Source: Levilactobacillus namurensis DSM 19117 (lineage in GTDB: Bacteria; Bacillota; Bacilli; Lactobacillales; Lactobacillaceae). Taken from it: a DNA stretch of 64,000 bases. The stretch is taken from assembly GCF_001434785.1 (NCBI RefSeq), contig NZ_AZDT01000010.1:108030-172029 (forward strand). Direction: 5' to 3'. Positions within the stretch are counted from its first letter, which is position 1, and each line of letters opens with the position of its first letter. Positions 1 to 7,735 of the stretch are shown one piece after another. Below the pieces are notes generated by a model that was not told the DNA's origin, searched no databases, and saw nothing but the letters and a program-made list of their open reading frames with translations. The position numbers and the translations under genes are program-made.

Positions 1-836
1 CTGTTCAAGTAGTCCGCGTATAAGCTCTGATTACGTGCCTGGAAGTGTTCAAAATCATCAAAAGCCTCACGAATACTCTGCTTTTCGTAATTAAGAATTG
101 TGTCTTCCTTAGACAGGACCAAGATTTGGTCGTCATTCGCCTTGATGGTCTTATGGGCGTTCAACGCCTGTTCGTCCTCATCCGCCAACTTGGTCAGTTG
201 GTCAATGATTCCCTGACGTTCATCCTTGATCTTCCCAGATTCCCAAGGCATCCCACTCTTTTGGCTGTTTTCCTTAAGCTGTTCCCGCAACTTGGTCTTT
301 TCGTTATCCCGAACCGGTTGGGCGTCCATCAGCTTCTGGAGCTTTTCGCTTTCACTTGAAATTGCCTCAATCTTTGCGGTGTTTAACCGTTGATGATGCG
401 CTTCAAGTTCAAACGACCGCCGCAGTTTATCGAACTCCGTCTGGTCGAAGTTGAATTGAACGTTGACCACGTCCAGTTCACCAAATAACCGACGATCCCA
501 CCAATTTCCGAAGTAAATATGGAATCTCCCGGTCGTATATTCCTCGTAGTAGAAGAACGGGTAAATATGCCCTAGATAGTCGATCAACCGGTCACTTAAG
601 TAGTGACTGATTTGGGGGTGAATATTATCGACTAGTTCTTCCAAATGGTTAACAGACCGCTTGGCCCGCGTTTGTTTAATTTCTTGATAGTACCGTGCTC
701 GGTCCAGTAATTCATAAACTTGACGGTCATCGCCGCGCTGAACCGCCGCCTGTAATGTGCTCAAGTAATCGAGTTTTGTGGCAATTGCCTGGGTTAAGAC
801 GTTGGCAGCACTTGTTTGCTGTTCTTGATTTTCCAT
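1..836 (-). CDS. Coiled-coil protein of unknown function (C-terminus beyond window)
   Basis: An open frame starts at ATG (834-836) behind AGGG and runs uninterrupted off the left edge, so at least 278 codons are present and the C-terminus is missing. The N-terminal half is rich in Gln, Arg and Tyr (for example a stretch reading HIYPFFYYEEYTTGRFHIYF). The later part is highly charged with Lys/Glu heptad-like runs that suggest a long coiled coil. There is no signal peptide or membrane segment. It lies downstream of glnA in the same direction but behind a terminator, so it is probably a separate transcript. I do not recognise the family; a structural or DNA-associated coiled-coil role would be a guess. 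Confidence 0.75.
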   Translation of the reverse strand, partial: MENQEQQTSAANVLTQAIATKLDYLSTLQAAVQRGDDRQVYELLDRARYYQEIKQTRAKRSVNHLEELVDNIHPQISHYLSDRLIDYLGHIYPFFYYEEYTTGRFHIYFGNWWDRRLFGELDVVNVQFNFDQTEFDKLRRSFELEAHHQRLNTAKIEAISSESEKLQKLMDAQPVRDNEKTKLREQLKENSQKSGMPWESGKIKDERQGIIDQLTKLADEDEQALNAHKTIKANDDQILVLSKEDTILNYEKQSIREAFDDFEHFQARNQSLYADYLN

Positions 837-1146
837 GAATTATCCCTCATTCTCATGTTCTTAGGCACTGCCGTGAACATTGGTTATACGTTTATGTTAC
901 CAACAAAATACGGGAGAATAAAGCCGTTTCAGCGATTTTTAGTGGAAAACAAAAAAATTTTTATAATCAATGTTCTAACCAACGGGTGAACCTTAATTAA
1001 ACCTTGTCGGGTTCCCCGTCCCCAGATACCTAGGCCCTTCTTAGAGCTTGCTTTCCAAGGTGGGCTCTGGCTCCTATTATACGAAAACTTGGGGCCAACA
1101 CCGTCTCAAACGCCCAATGAATTTTACACCAGCCCCATTAGGCGCC
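837..1146 (-). other. 310-base intergenic region, possible structured leader or small RNA
   Basis: No protein gene fits here. Read on the minus strand, a TATAAT element (about 1077-1082) is followed by G/C-rich, foldable sequence. This includes a GAGC...GCTC stem, a CGGG-GAA-CCCG hairpin near 1007-1017 and the repeated hexamer AAGGTT flanking TAATT. A short A/T stretch ending in a T run follows near 954-965. There is no T-box motif and no riboswitch I recognise. It could be the 5' leader of the truncated gene or an independent small RNA; both are inference. Confidence 0.3.
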
Positions 1147-1177
1147 AAAAAGGCCCGAGACAGCGTCTCCGACCTTC
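1147..1177 (-). terminator. Rho-independent terminator of glnA
   Basis: On the minus strand the arms AAGGTCGGAGAC and GTCTCGGGCCTT form a G/C-rich stem with one internal mismatch, followed by a T run. It lies 23 bases after the glnA stop codon. Confidence 0.8.
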
Positions 1178-1199
1178 TTAGTCATGTTTAAACTTAAAC

Positions 1200-2540
1200 T
1201 TAGTAAAGTTCCAAGTACTGGTCCCGTTCCCATTGTGATACTTGGGTCCGGTAAGAATTGTATTCTAAGTTCTTGGCTTCAATAAAGCTCTGGTACAGGT
1301 GGCTACCCATGGCGTTACGCATCACATCATCAGCTGCCAAGTCCTTTAAGGCGTTGTGCAACGTATCTGGCAAGTTGGTAATGTGGTTCTCCTGCCGTTC
1401 TTCCGCATCCATCCGGTAGATGTTCCGGTCAACGGCTTCACGTGGTGCCAACTGGTTCCGCAAACCATCCAGCCCAGCTTCCAAGACGGCCGCAATAGCC
1501 AAGTATGGGTTGGCCGCTGGATCGACACTCCGGAGCTCCAACCGCGTTGATAAGCCACGGGAACTCGGGACCCGAATCAATGGCGACCGGTTAGACCCGG
1601 ACCAAGCCACATAGACGGGGGCTTCATACCCTGGCACTAACCGCTTGTAACTGTTGACGATTGGGTTGCAGATCGCCGTAAAGCTCCGGGCGTGCTTCAA
1701 GAGCCCGCCTAAGAAGTGGTAAGCATCTTCGGAAAGTTCCATCTCGCCCTTAGGGTCGTAGAAGGCGTTTCCTTTATCGTGGAACAGGGACATGTTCAAG
1801 TGCATCCCGGAACCGTTGATTCCTGCTAACGGCTTCGGCATGAAGGTGGCGTACAAGCCGTACTTCCGAGCCACCGTCTTGACCACCAACTTGAACGTTT
1901 GGATGTTGTCCGCTGCCGTTAAGGCATCCGCATACTTGAAGTCGATTTCGTGTTGTCCTGGTGCCACTTCATGGTGCGCCGCTTCAACGTCAAAGCCCAT
2001 TTCTTCCAGCGTCAAGACAATTTCACGCCGGCAATTTTCACCCAAGTCCATTGGGGCCATGTCGAAGTAACTACCTTTATCGTTTAGTTCCGTCGTTGGC
2101 TTACCATTTTCATCCATCTTGAAGAGGAAGAATTCTGGTTCGGGGCCAATGTTAAAGTCCGTGAAGCCCGCTTTACGCATATCTGACAGAACACGAATCA
2201 AGTTGTTCCGCGGATCGCCTTCAAACGGCTTACCATCTGGCGTATAAACCTCACAAATTACCCGTGCAATCTTCCCCCGTTCCGTACTCCACGGGAAGAT
2301 CATCCAGGTCGACAGATCCGGATACAGGTACATATCACTTTCCTCGATCCGAACAAAGCCGTCGATGGATGACCCATCAAACATCAGCTTGTTATCCAGT
2401 AACTTGCCTAGTTGGCTAATGGGAACTTCAACGTTTTTAATCGTGCCAAATAAATCGGTGAACATCAACCGCAGGAACTTAACGTTTTCGTCCTTTGCCA
2501 TCTGACGGATGTCATCCTTGGTATATGCAGGTTTTGCCAT
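1200..2540 (-). CDS. glnA: Glutamine synthetase, type I
   Basis: Makes glutamine from glutamate, ammonia and ATP in the cytoplasm. The 446-residue length is typical of the Gram-positive GSI-alpha type. Visible signatures are the N-terminal beta-grasp region with [10 protein letters not shown], the metal/ammonia site [12 protein letters not shown], and the nucleotide-site segment [14 protein letters not shown] followed by [17 protein letters not shown] chose the ATG at 2540 ([10 protein letters not shown]) because ATAGGAGCG lies upstream at normal spacing; ten earlier in-frame codons lack one. glnA follows glnR by 55 bases without a terminator, so the two form the glnRA operon. In this family feedback-inhibited GS also signals through GlnR. 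Confidence 0.97.
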   Translation of the reverse strand: MAKPAYTKDDIRQMAKDENVKFLRLMFTDLFGTIKNVEVPISQLGKLLDNKLMFDGSSIDGFVRIEESDMYLYPDLSTWMIFPWSTERGKIARVICEVYTPDGKPFEGDPRNNLIRVLSDMRKAGFTDFNIGPEPEFFLFKMDENGKPTTELNDKGSYFDMAPMDLGENCRREIVLTLEEMGFDVEAAHHEVAPGQHEIDFKYADALTAADNIQTFKLVVKTVARKYGLYATFMPKPLAGINGSGMHLNMSLFHDKGNAFYDPKGEMELSEDAYHFLGGLLKHARSFTAICNPIVNSYKRLVPGYEAPVYVAWSGSNRSPLIRVPSSRGLSTRLELRSVDPAANPYLAIAAVLEAGLDGLRNQLAPREAVDRNIYRMDAEERQENHITNLPDTLHNALKDLAADDVMRNAMGSHLYQSFIEAKNLEYNSYRTQVSQWERDQYLELY

Positions 2541-2595
2541 TCTAATCGCTCCTATCAAATTCTTAGTCACTCATCATCTGTACCCATCATCTATG

Positions 2596-2982
2596 TTACA
2601 GCGGTCGGTGAGGATCGACGCCATCTTGGGGATGACCCAATCCCCCCTGACGAATCAGCTCGTCTTGGAGGATCTGGCGGACGTCCGCATCCGTTAAAGG
2701 ACGGTCTTGCTTGGCCTTCCGCGCCGCCTCCCGTGCCGCTTGTTGTTCATAGATGGCCTTGATGCCGGCCACGTTCACACCATCATCGAGGTAATCCTTG
2801 ATCTCCAGTAACCGGTCAATGTCGTTGAGCGAATACATCCGCCGATTCCCGTCATTCCGTTGCGGTAAAACCAACCCCTGCGATTCATAGTATCGAATCT
2901 GCCGGGCCGTCAGACTCGTTAACTTCATGACGGTACCGATCGGTAAGACGGCCAACGACCGCCGCAATTCTTTTCCTTTCAA
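2596..2982 (-). CDS. glnR: MerR-family nitrogen repressor GlnR
   Basis: Repressor of glnRA and other nitrogen genes when glutamine is abundant. The 128-residue protein has a MerR-type winged helix near the N-terminus (IGTVMKLTSLTARQIRYYES, then GNRRMYSLNDIDRLLEIKDYL) and a charged C-terminal tail like the GS-sensing tail of GlnR. The start is TTG at 2982 (read MKGKELRRS), because AAGGGGG is 8 or so bases upstream and homologues begin MKxKELRRS; a TTG six codons earlier lacks a site. First gene of the glnRA operon, with its own promoter and GlnR box just upstream. TnrA-like function is less likely given the linkage to glnA. Confidence 0.94.
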   Translation of the reverse strand: MKGKELRRSLAVLPIGTVMKLTSLTARQIRYYESQGLVLPQRNDGNRRMYSLNDIDRLLEIKDYLDDGVNVAGIKAIYEQQAAREAARKAKQDRPLTDADVRQILQDELIRQGGLGHPQDGVDPHRPL

Positions 2983-3010
2983 CCTACCGGCCCCCTTCAA
3001 CTATACCGAT

Positions 3011-3038
3011 ATCATACCACGTCTCAGAAACAGGTCAA
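3011..3038 (-). promoter_or_regulatory. glnRA promoter
   Basis: Minus-strand TTGACC (3033-3038) and TATGAT (3011-3016) are separated by 16 bases and lie just upstream of the glnR ribosome binding site. Confidence 0.75.
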
Positions 3039-3045
3039 GAAATGA

Positions 3046-3062
3046 TGTCACGTTTTATAACA
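3046..3062. promoter_or_regulatory. GlnR/TnrA operator
   Basis: TGTCACGTTTTATAACA matches the established GlnR/TnrA consensus TGTNA-N7-TNACA at every fixed position. It ends 7 bases upstream of the glnRA -35 box, where autoregulatory GlnR sites are known in Bacillus. Confidence 0.85.
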
Positions 3063-3103
3063 TTCAGAGGTAAAACACCCCAATCTTTAGTTAATCGTAA
3101 GAA

Positions 3104-4021
3104 CTAATGTCGGAGCCATGCAGCGACCTGAGTGTCAATCTGGGCCTGCTGTTCCGGGTGCTGGACGAGATCATACCAAGTGGCCTTAGTCTGGTTCCGG
3201 AACCAGGTCAATTGCCGCTTAGCATAATGCCGTGAATCCTGCTTAACGGTCTCAATTGCACTAGACCATTGTTCTGGATGATCCAGCACCGGCAACAATT
3301 CCCGGTAGCCAATTCCCGTAGCGGCTGGTAATTGTGTCCCACCCTGCTGGTCCAGCCACTTAACTTCATCCCACAGTCCCTGTTGGACCATCTGATCGAC
3401 CCGCTGGTTAATCCGATGATACAGTAGGGTGCGCTCCGTGTTCAGGGCCAGGTAGCATTCATCATACTGAGGACCAGCGTTGTCTTGCTGAGAGAATCGT
3501 TGTCCCGTAACCTGGATCACTTCTAAGGCTCGAACCGTTCGGCGGACATTGGTCTGGGGAATCTTAGCCGCCGCGACCGGGTCCTGCTGGTTCAACTGCT
3601 CCCATAAGGCTTGGGCGCCTTTTTCTTGAGCAATGGCCCGTAGCCGCTCCCGAACGGCCGGATCTCCTGGCGCATCCGCTCCCAACGCCAAGCCATCGAA
3701 TAAGGCCTGAAGATAGAAGCCCGTCCCCCCCGCAATAATCGGGAGGTGTCCGCGTTGTCGAATCGCTGGGATCAACTTCTGGGCTGCCGCGACAAATTGG
3801 GCGACCGTAAACTGCTGCGTCACGTCGCAAATATCGATCAGATGATGTGGGGCCTGGGCTTGTTCTGCCGCTGTGGTCTTCGCCGTACCAATGTCTAAGT
3901 GTCGGTAAACCTGCATGGAATCCCCGGAAATGATCTCCCCATGAAATTTTTGCGCCAGCTGAATGGCTAACGCCGTTTTACCGACCGCGGTCGGGCCTAC
4001 AATTGCCAATACTTTCTCCAT
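3104..4021 (-). CDS. miaA: tRNA dimethylallyltransferase
   Basis: Transfers the dimethylallyl group to N6 of A37 in tRNAs reading UNN codons, the first step to ms2i6A. The 305-residue protein has the family's P-loop GPTAVGKT at residues 8-15, the conserved SGDSMQVYRHLDIGTAK segment, and AGGTGFYLQALFDGL around residue 100. The C-terminal segment YAKRQLTWFRNQ is also characteristic. It begins at ATG 4021. The next gene, glnR, has its own promoter in the short gap, the miaA-glnR-glnA order being common in lactobacilli. Confidence 0.96.
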   Translation of the reverse strand: MEKVLAIVGPTAVGKTALAIQLAQKFHGEIISGDSMQVYRHLDIGTAKTTAAEQAQAPHHLIDICDVTQQFTVAQFVAAAQKLIPAIRQRGHLPIIAGGTGFYLQALFDGLALGADAPGDPAVRERLRAIAQEKGAQALWEQLNQQDPVAAAKIPQTNVRRTVRALEVIQVTGQRFSQQDNAGPQYDECYLALNTERTLLYHRINQRVDQMVQQGLWDEVKWLDQQGGTQLPAATGIGYRELLPVLDHPEQWSSAIETVKQDSRHYAKRQLTWFRNQTKATWYDLVQHPEQQAQIDTQVAAWLRH

Positions 4022-4164
4022 CTTTCGGACCCCTTCTGAATTAAGTTATCCTTAGCGTACCATACTCTTCTGACCAACCAAAAGGTAAATCACTAGCTAT
4101 TTGCCGAATAAACTTGCATAATGGAAGCGGATAAATGAATTTCCAGCGAAAGGGGCCATTTACG

Positions 4165-4341
4165 ATGAAGCATTTCACAAAAGGATTCTTATTCGGTGTC
4201 GTTGCTACTGCCAGTGCTGTTGCCGGTGCCGTCTTCTCCTTCAAGAAAAAGGTCGTTCAACCCATTGAAGAACAGGAAGAACGTTTCGAGGAAAACCGCA
4301 AACGGGCAAACCGGAAGAGCCATTCGGCACACCACGTTTAA
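4165..4341 (+). CDS. DUF3042 family small membrane-anchored protein
   Basis: A 58-residue protein starting at ATG 4165 behind AAAGGGG. It has a single hydrophobic segment of about 20 residues near the N-terminus (FLFGVVATASAVAGAVFSF) and then a Lys/Glu/Arg-rich tail expected to be cytoplasmic. Small proteins of this shape are annotated as DUF3042 in lactic acid bacteria; function is unknown. It is a monocistronic plus-strand gene among minus-strand genes and shares a bidirectional terminator with the rhodanese gene. Confidence 0.85.
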   Translation: MKHFTKGFLFGVVATASAVAGAVFSFKKKVVQPIEEQEERFEENRKRANRKSHSAHHV

Positions 4342-4351
4342 CCAAATCAAA

Positions 4352-4389
4352 AAACTGTCATTACCGACCGGGTAATGACAGTTTTTTTA
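4352..4389. terminator. Bidirectional terminator
   Basis: AAACTGTCATTACC and GGTAATGACAGTTT flank a short loop, with A and T runs on either side. It serves the converging DUF3042 and rhodanese genes and overlaps the rhodanese stop codon by a few bases. Confidence 0.9.
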
Positions 4390-4800
4390 GTATTTCGTCT
4401 TTTTCGTTTTTCCTTGCCAACGGGCATAACCAGACTTCAAGATAAAGATCTGGTCATAGCCTTCTTTTGCCAGCAGCAACGCTGCCCGGGTACTCAAAGC
4501 CTTCCCCTGATCGTACAAGTAGACTGGCAGATCGGAGCGTAACTCAGTGTGGTAAGCCTTAAACGTTGAATAAGGGATGTTCCGAGCACCTAAAATATGC
4601 CCCGCATCAAAATCCTTCTTCTCCCGCAAATCCACGACCTGAGCCTTCCGGATACCTGCCTGAAACGCCTGTTCATCGAGTAGTGTGGAAACCTGGTTGC
4701 GCCGGATGACCGTAATCAGCTGCCAACCGCCCCATACGACTAAGAGGAGGATCAAAATGATCCAAGAAACAGCTAATCCGGAAATTGCACCAATTACCAA
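4387..4800 (-). CDS. Membrane-anchored rhodanese-like protein lacking the active-site Cys
   Basis: A 137-residue protein with an N-terminal transmembrane helix (about residues 10-30) followed by one rhodanese domain (VVDLREKKDFDAGHILGARNIP is split over residues 55-76). The active-site loop reads YLYDQGKALSTRAA, so the position of the catalytic Cys is Asp; sulfurtransferase activity is therefore unlikely. The family also includes such inactive, probably binding, domains. The start is probably TTG at 4800 behind AGGAAGG at slightly long spacing. Last gene of the fthC-gluP-yqgQ-glcK group. This resembles YqgQ-linked rhodanese genes in other Firmicutes, but its role there is unknown. Confidence 0.85.
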   Translation of the reverse strand: MVIGAISGLAVSWIILILLLVVWGGWQLITVIRRNQVSTLLDEQAFQAGIRKAQVVDLREKKDFDAGHILGARNIPYSTFKAYHTELRSDLPVYLYDQGKALSTRAALLLAKEGYDQIFILKSGYARWQGKTKKTKY

Positions 4801-4839
4801 AACAAAATCGTCCTTCCTGATGGCTTATGCCAATATTAA

Positions 4840-5811
4840 TTAGTTAGTTTTTTGGAACCGCAAAGCTAACGATGCAGCTCCGATAACGCCCGCGTCATTC
4901 CCTAATTGGGCTAACCGCAACTTGGTTGAGTCCCGAACAGCTGGGAAAGCATTTTCTTGGAAGTACCGCGTCGTTGGTTGTAACAACGTGTTCCCGGCGT
5001 TGGAGACCCCTCCGCCAATGATGATATTGGCTGGATTCAAGATGTTGGCCACGTTGGCCAAAGCCAACCCCAAGTAAAAGGTAACCCGGTCGACCACTTG
5101 GTTCGCTAAGATGTCGCCGTTATCTGCCAGATAGAAGACCATCTTGGAGGTCACATTCTCTTGATTATCTTCCATTTCTTTCAACCGAGAAGTGCCCAAG
5201 AAGTCCTTAGCCATATCAGCGGCCACGTGCACGACCCCCGTTGCAGAAGCATACTGCTCGAGGCAACCGCGCTTGCCACAGTTACACAAGTAACCGTTTG
5301 GTTGAACCGTTACGTGCCCCAGCTCACCGGCACCACCATTGACACCGTGCAGGAGCCGGCCACCAGCGATGACCCCACCGCCGACACCAGTTCCGAGCGT
5401 TACAAAGACCACGTCTTCGTCCTTTTCGCCGGCACCTTTCCAGTACTCACCTAGTGACGCCACGTTGGCATCATTGTCCAACACAAATGGGAGTCCCAAG
5501 GCTTCTTGAATCTGATCCCGCACTTGTTGCCGTTGCTTCCAGCCCAAGTTAACGGCAAAGAGAACGATTCCATTTTCAATATCGATGGGACCAGGAACGC
5601 CCATCCCAATTCCCAAGAAGTCAGCCTTGCTGAACTCAGAACTGGTAATGTGCGCACTGACTGATTTAATGATATTCGGAACAATGTGCTTACCATCATC
5701 ACTTGTATCCGTCGGAATACTCCACTTCGTCAGGATCTCCCCGTCAACCGAAATAAACGCCATTTTTGTGGTTGTCCCACCTAAATCAATTCCGATTAAA
5801 TTACGTGCCAT
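4840..5811 (-). CDS. glcK: ROK-family glucokinase
   Basis: Phosphorylates glucose with ATP to glucose 6-phosphate. The 323-residue protein starts at ATG 5811 (MARNLIGIDLGGTTTK) behind GGAGGG. It carries the N-terminal phosphate loop DLGGTTTK, the sugar-site DNDANVASLGEYW, VTLGTGVGGGVIAGG, and the ROK zinc motif CNCGKRGCLEQY preceded by GELGH. Its ribosome binding site sits within or next to the end of yqgQ, four bases upstream, so translation is probably coupled. The gluP-yqgQ-glcK order is the same as in Bacillus subtilis. Confidence 0.96.
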   Translation of the reverse strand: MARNLIGIDLGGTTTKMAFISVDGEILTKWSIPTDTSDDGKHIVPNIIKSVSAHITSSEFSKADFLGIGMGVPGPIDIENGIVLFAVNLGWKQRQQVRDQIQEALGLPFVLDNDANVASLGEYWKGAGEKDEDVVFVTLGTGVGGGVIAGGRLLHGVNGGAGELGHVTVQPNGYLCNCGKRGCLEQYASATGVVHVAADMAKDFLGTSRLKEMEDNQENVTSKMVFYLADNGDILANQVVDRVTFYLGLALANVANILNPANIIIGGGVSNAGNTLLQPTTRYFQENAFPAVRDSTKLRLAQLGNDAGVIGAASLALRFQKTN

Positions 5812-5815
5812 AACT

Positions 5816-6046
5816 CTAAATCCCTCCAATGGATTGGTGTTGATTTCTTGCCCGCTGTTCCTCGAGACGGTGTTCATGTGTGAGGACCACTTTCGCTTGG
5901 ACAAAGGTCGCCTCATCAACCACCCTTGCTTGCCGCAGGTGATCGAGCTCCAATGCCATCACTTCAATGTCCCACATACGCTTGCCGACGTATACATAAA
6001 TACCGAATTTTTTAAGTAGCTGCTGAACATCATATAACGTTTTCAT
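5816..6046 (-). CDS. yqgQ: YqgQ family protein (DUF910)
   Basis: A 76-residue soluble protein starting at ATG 6046 (MKTLYDVQQLLKKFGIYVYV) with GAGG upstream. The conserved core is the N-terminal helix pair and the segment YVGKRMWDIEVMALELDHLR. A three-helix nucleic-acid-binding-like fold is known for the family but the function is not. It lies between the rhomboid protease gene and glcK, as in Bacillus, and is tightly coupled to glcK. Confidence 0.88.
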   Translation of the reverse strand: MKTLYDVQQLLKKFGIYVYVGKRMWDIEVMALELDHLRQARVVDEATFVQAKVVLTHEHRLEEQRARNQHQSIGGI

Positions 6047-6089
6047 TGTGCCACAACCTCCATCAAATTGCACGAGACATTTTACTTGA

Positions 6090-6770
6090 CTATTGCGCCA
6101 TTCCGTGAAGATACAACCAGACCAATCCACCAATTAATACGATCGATGCGATGACGCGCTTAATTACACTAACTCGACCAATTCTCGGGACCCCGACTAA
6201 ATAGGCCACGAAAAAGCCAGCAAACAATCCACCAACGTGGCCGGCTAGGTCAATTCCCGGCGTAAAGACATCGAAAGCTAAATTCATCACCACAAAGGCC
6301 AAAAAAGTCCGCGCTAACGATCGAATCACTGGATTTTGCCAGAAGGACTCGCCCAACATCATAAAGGCCCCAAAGAGGCCAAAAATTGCCGTACTAGCAC
6401 CGGCCGATAAACTATCAGAGAAGCAGAAGCTTGCCACGTTACCCCCGATACCGGACACCAAAAAGATGGCCAGGTACCGACCATGGCCGAACGCCACTTC
6501 CAACTGCATCCCCACAAAGTACAACGTGATCATGTTCATCAAAATGTGTGTGAAGCCAATATGAAGGAAAATCGGTGTGACTAAGCGCCACCACTGTCCC
6601 TGCTGAATCAACGGGTTCAGCTTAGCCCCAAACTCAATTAAAACGCTCCCGTTTGTGCTGCCACCAGCTAGGGTCATCGCTAAGAAAACGATCACCATTA
6701 AGCCAATCAGCCCTACCGTCACGTAAGGCGTCTGATCTAACCGTCGCAAGCGATATCGCAAGTGGTTCAC
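6090..6770 (-). CDS. gluP: Rhomboid family intramembrane serine protease
   Basis: Cleaves membrane proteins within the bilayer. The 226-residue protein has six to seven hydrophobic segments. The catalytic Ser is in GASTAIFGLFG and the catalytic His in LAGHVGGLFAGF; the usual GxSG is GAST here. The HIGFTHILMNM motif before it is also typical of rhomboids. The start is GTG at 6770 behind AAGGGG. It lacks the N-terminal cytoplasmic domain and C-terminal TPR region of B. subtilis GluP/YqgP, so it is the compact form. It follows fthC by 13 bases. Confidence 0.94.
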   Translation of the reverse strand: MNHLRYRLRRLDQTPYVTVGLIGLMVIVFLAMTLAGGSTNGSVLIEFGAKLNPLIQQGQWWRLVTPIFLHIGFTHILMNMITLYFVGMQLEVAFGHGRYLAIFLVSGIGGNVASFCFSDSLSAGASTAIFGLFGAFMMLGESFWQNPVIRSLARTFLAFVVMNLAFDVFTPGIDLAGHVGGLFAGFFVAYLVGVPRIGRVSVIKRVIASIVLIGGLVWLYLHGMAQ

Positions 6771-6783
6771 CCCAAAGTCCCCT

Positions 6784-7335
6784 TTATTTTTCTCCCTGTG
6801 CCGTTAAAACGGCATCCAACAAAACGTCAAAATCTTCTACCGGCCAGCTAGGCTGTTCCGCTTGTTGTGCCGGTAGTGCCAAGGCCACCTTAAACCCTTG
6901 GGTCCGCGGTAAGTAGCGGTCATAGTATCCGCCGCCAAATCCTAACCGTTCGCCACCGGCCGCGAACTTTAGACCGGGGACCACAATCAAATCGAAGGCC
7001 GCCGGCTCAATAATTCGTCCGTCCTGCGGCTCTGTTAAGCCAAATTTGGTGGTCTTTAGGGTCGTCTGGTCCGTCAGCTCCCGAAACGCCATCTGACGCT
7101 TAGGTAGCGTCTGCGGGACGGCCACGGTCTTGCCCGCCGCTCGGGCAGCCGCAATGATGGGGTGCGTCGCTAGTTCCAAGGAACTACTTAGCGTCGTCGC
7201 AATGGTTTGAGCAGCCTGCCACTGCGGCAAAGCCTGTAGTGCATGATAAAGTTGCTGACTAGCCGCTTGCTTCTGATCCGCCGGCATACTGGCCAACGCC
7301 TGAATCGTTTGTTGTCGTAGTGTCGCTTTGTCCAT
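6784..7335 (-). CDS. 5-formyltetrahydrofolate cyclo-ligase
   Basis: Converts 5-formyl-THF to 5,10-methenyl-THF with ATP, salvaging folate in the cytoplasm. The 183-residue length is standard. The signature RLGFGGGYYDRYLPRT is near residues 120-140, preceded by the substrate-loop segment DLIVVPGLKFA. It heads the fthC-gluP-yqgQ-glcK-rhodanese group and is separated from rpmG by a terminator. The Bacillus relative is YqgN, in the same neighbourhood. Confidence 0.94.
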   Translation of the reverse strand: MDKATLRQQTIQALASMPADQKQAASQQLYHALQALPQWQAAQTIATTLSSSLELATHPIIAAARAAGKTVAVPQTLPKRQMAFRELTDQTTLKTTKFGLTEPQDGRIIEPAAFDLIVVPGLKFAAGGERLGFGGGYYDRYLPRTQGFKVALALPAQQAEQPSWPVEDFDVLLDAVLTAQGEK

Positions 7336-7426
7336 GACTACAGGACCTCCTTGAGACCTATTCTATAATAGTGCCTGCCATTTCAAAAATAATTTGCCAG
7401 CATGACGCACTGAATCGTCTGAAACC

Positions 7427-7459
7427 ACAAAAAAAGGTGCGGGCTTTCGCCCGTACCCT
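7427..7459 (-). terminator. Terminator after rpmG
   Basis: On the minus strand GGTACGGGC-GAAA-GCCCGCACC is followed by seven T residues, directly after the rpmG stop codon. Confidence 0.88.
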
Positions 7460-7609
7460 TTACTTAGTTTCACGATGCAACGTTACTTTCCGTTCGCGCG
7501 GGCAGTATTTCTTGAATTCAACCCGGTCCGGGTTATTACGCCGGTTCTTGCTGGATAAGTAATTGCGTTCGTGGCATTCCGTACATTCCAAAGTGATGTG
7601 GACACGCAT
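7460..7609 (-). CDS. rpmG: 50S ribosomal protein L33
   Basis: A 49-residue protein, start ATG 7609. It contains the zinc-binding pattern CTEC near residues 9-12, but only one further Cys (KKYCPRER near residue 36), so the second CxxC is incomplete. Such partly or fully Cys-free L33 paralogues are common in Firmicutes and are used under zinc limitation. The sequence ends TLHRETK, typical of L33. Monocistronic with its own terminator. Confidence 0.94.
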   Translation of the reverse strand: MRVHITLECTECHERNYLSSKNRRNNPDRVEFKKYCPRERKVTLHRETK

Positions 7610-7735
7610 GTGGGTAACCTCCCAACTTGTTCAGAATTACAGGCTAGAGCCTTAACTCGTAATATATTACCATTAATCGGCGACATTTACCAGTCTTATT
7701 CCAAATATGTTAAGGAAAAATACTTTACAGGTCTT

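Noticed and set aside
45..359. Plus-strand frame at the left edge
   Set aside because: Antisense to the long open minus-strand coiled-coil gene; no ribosome binding site.
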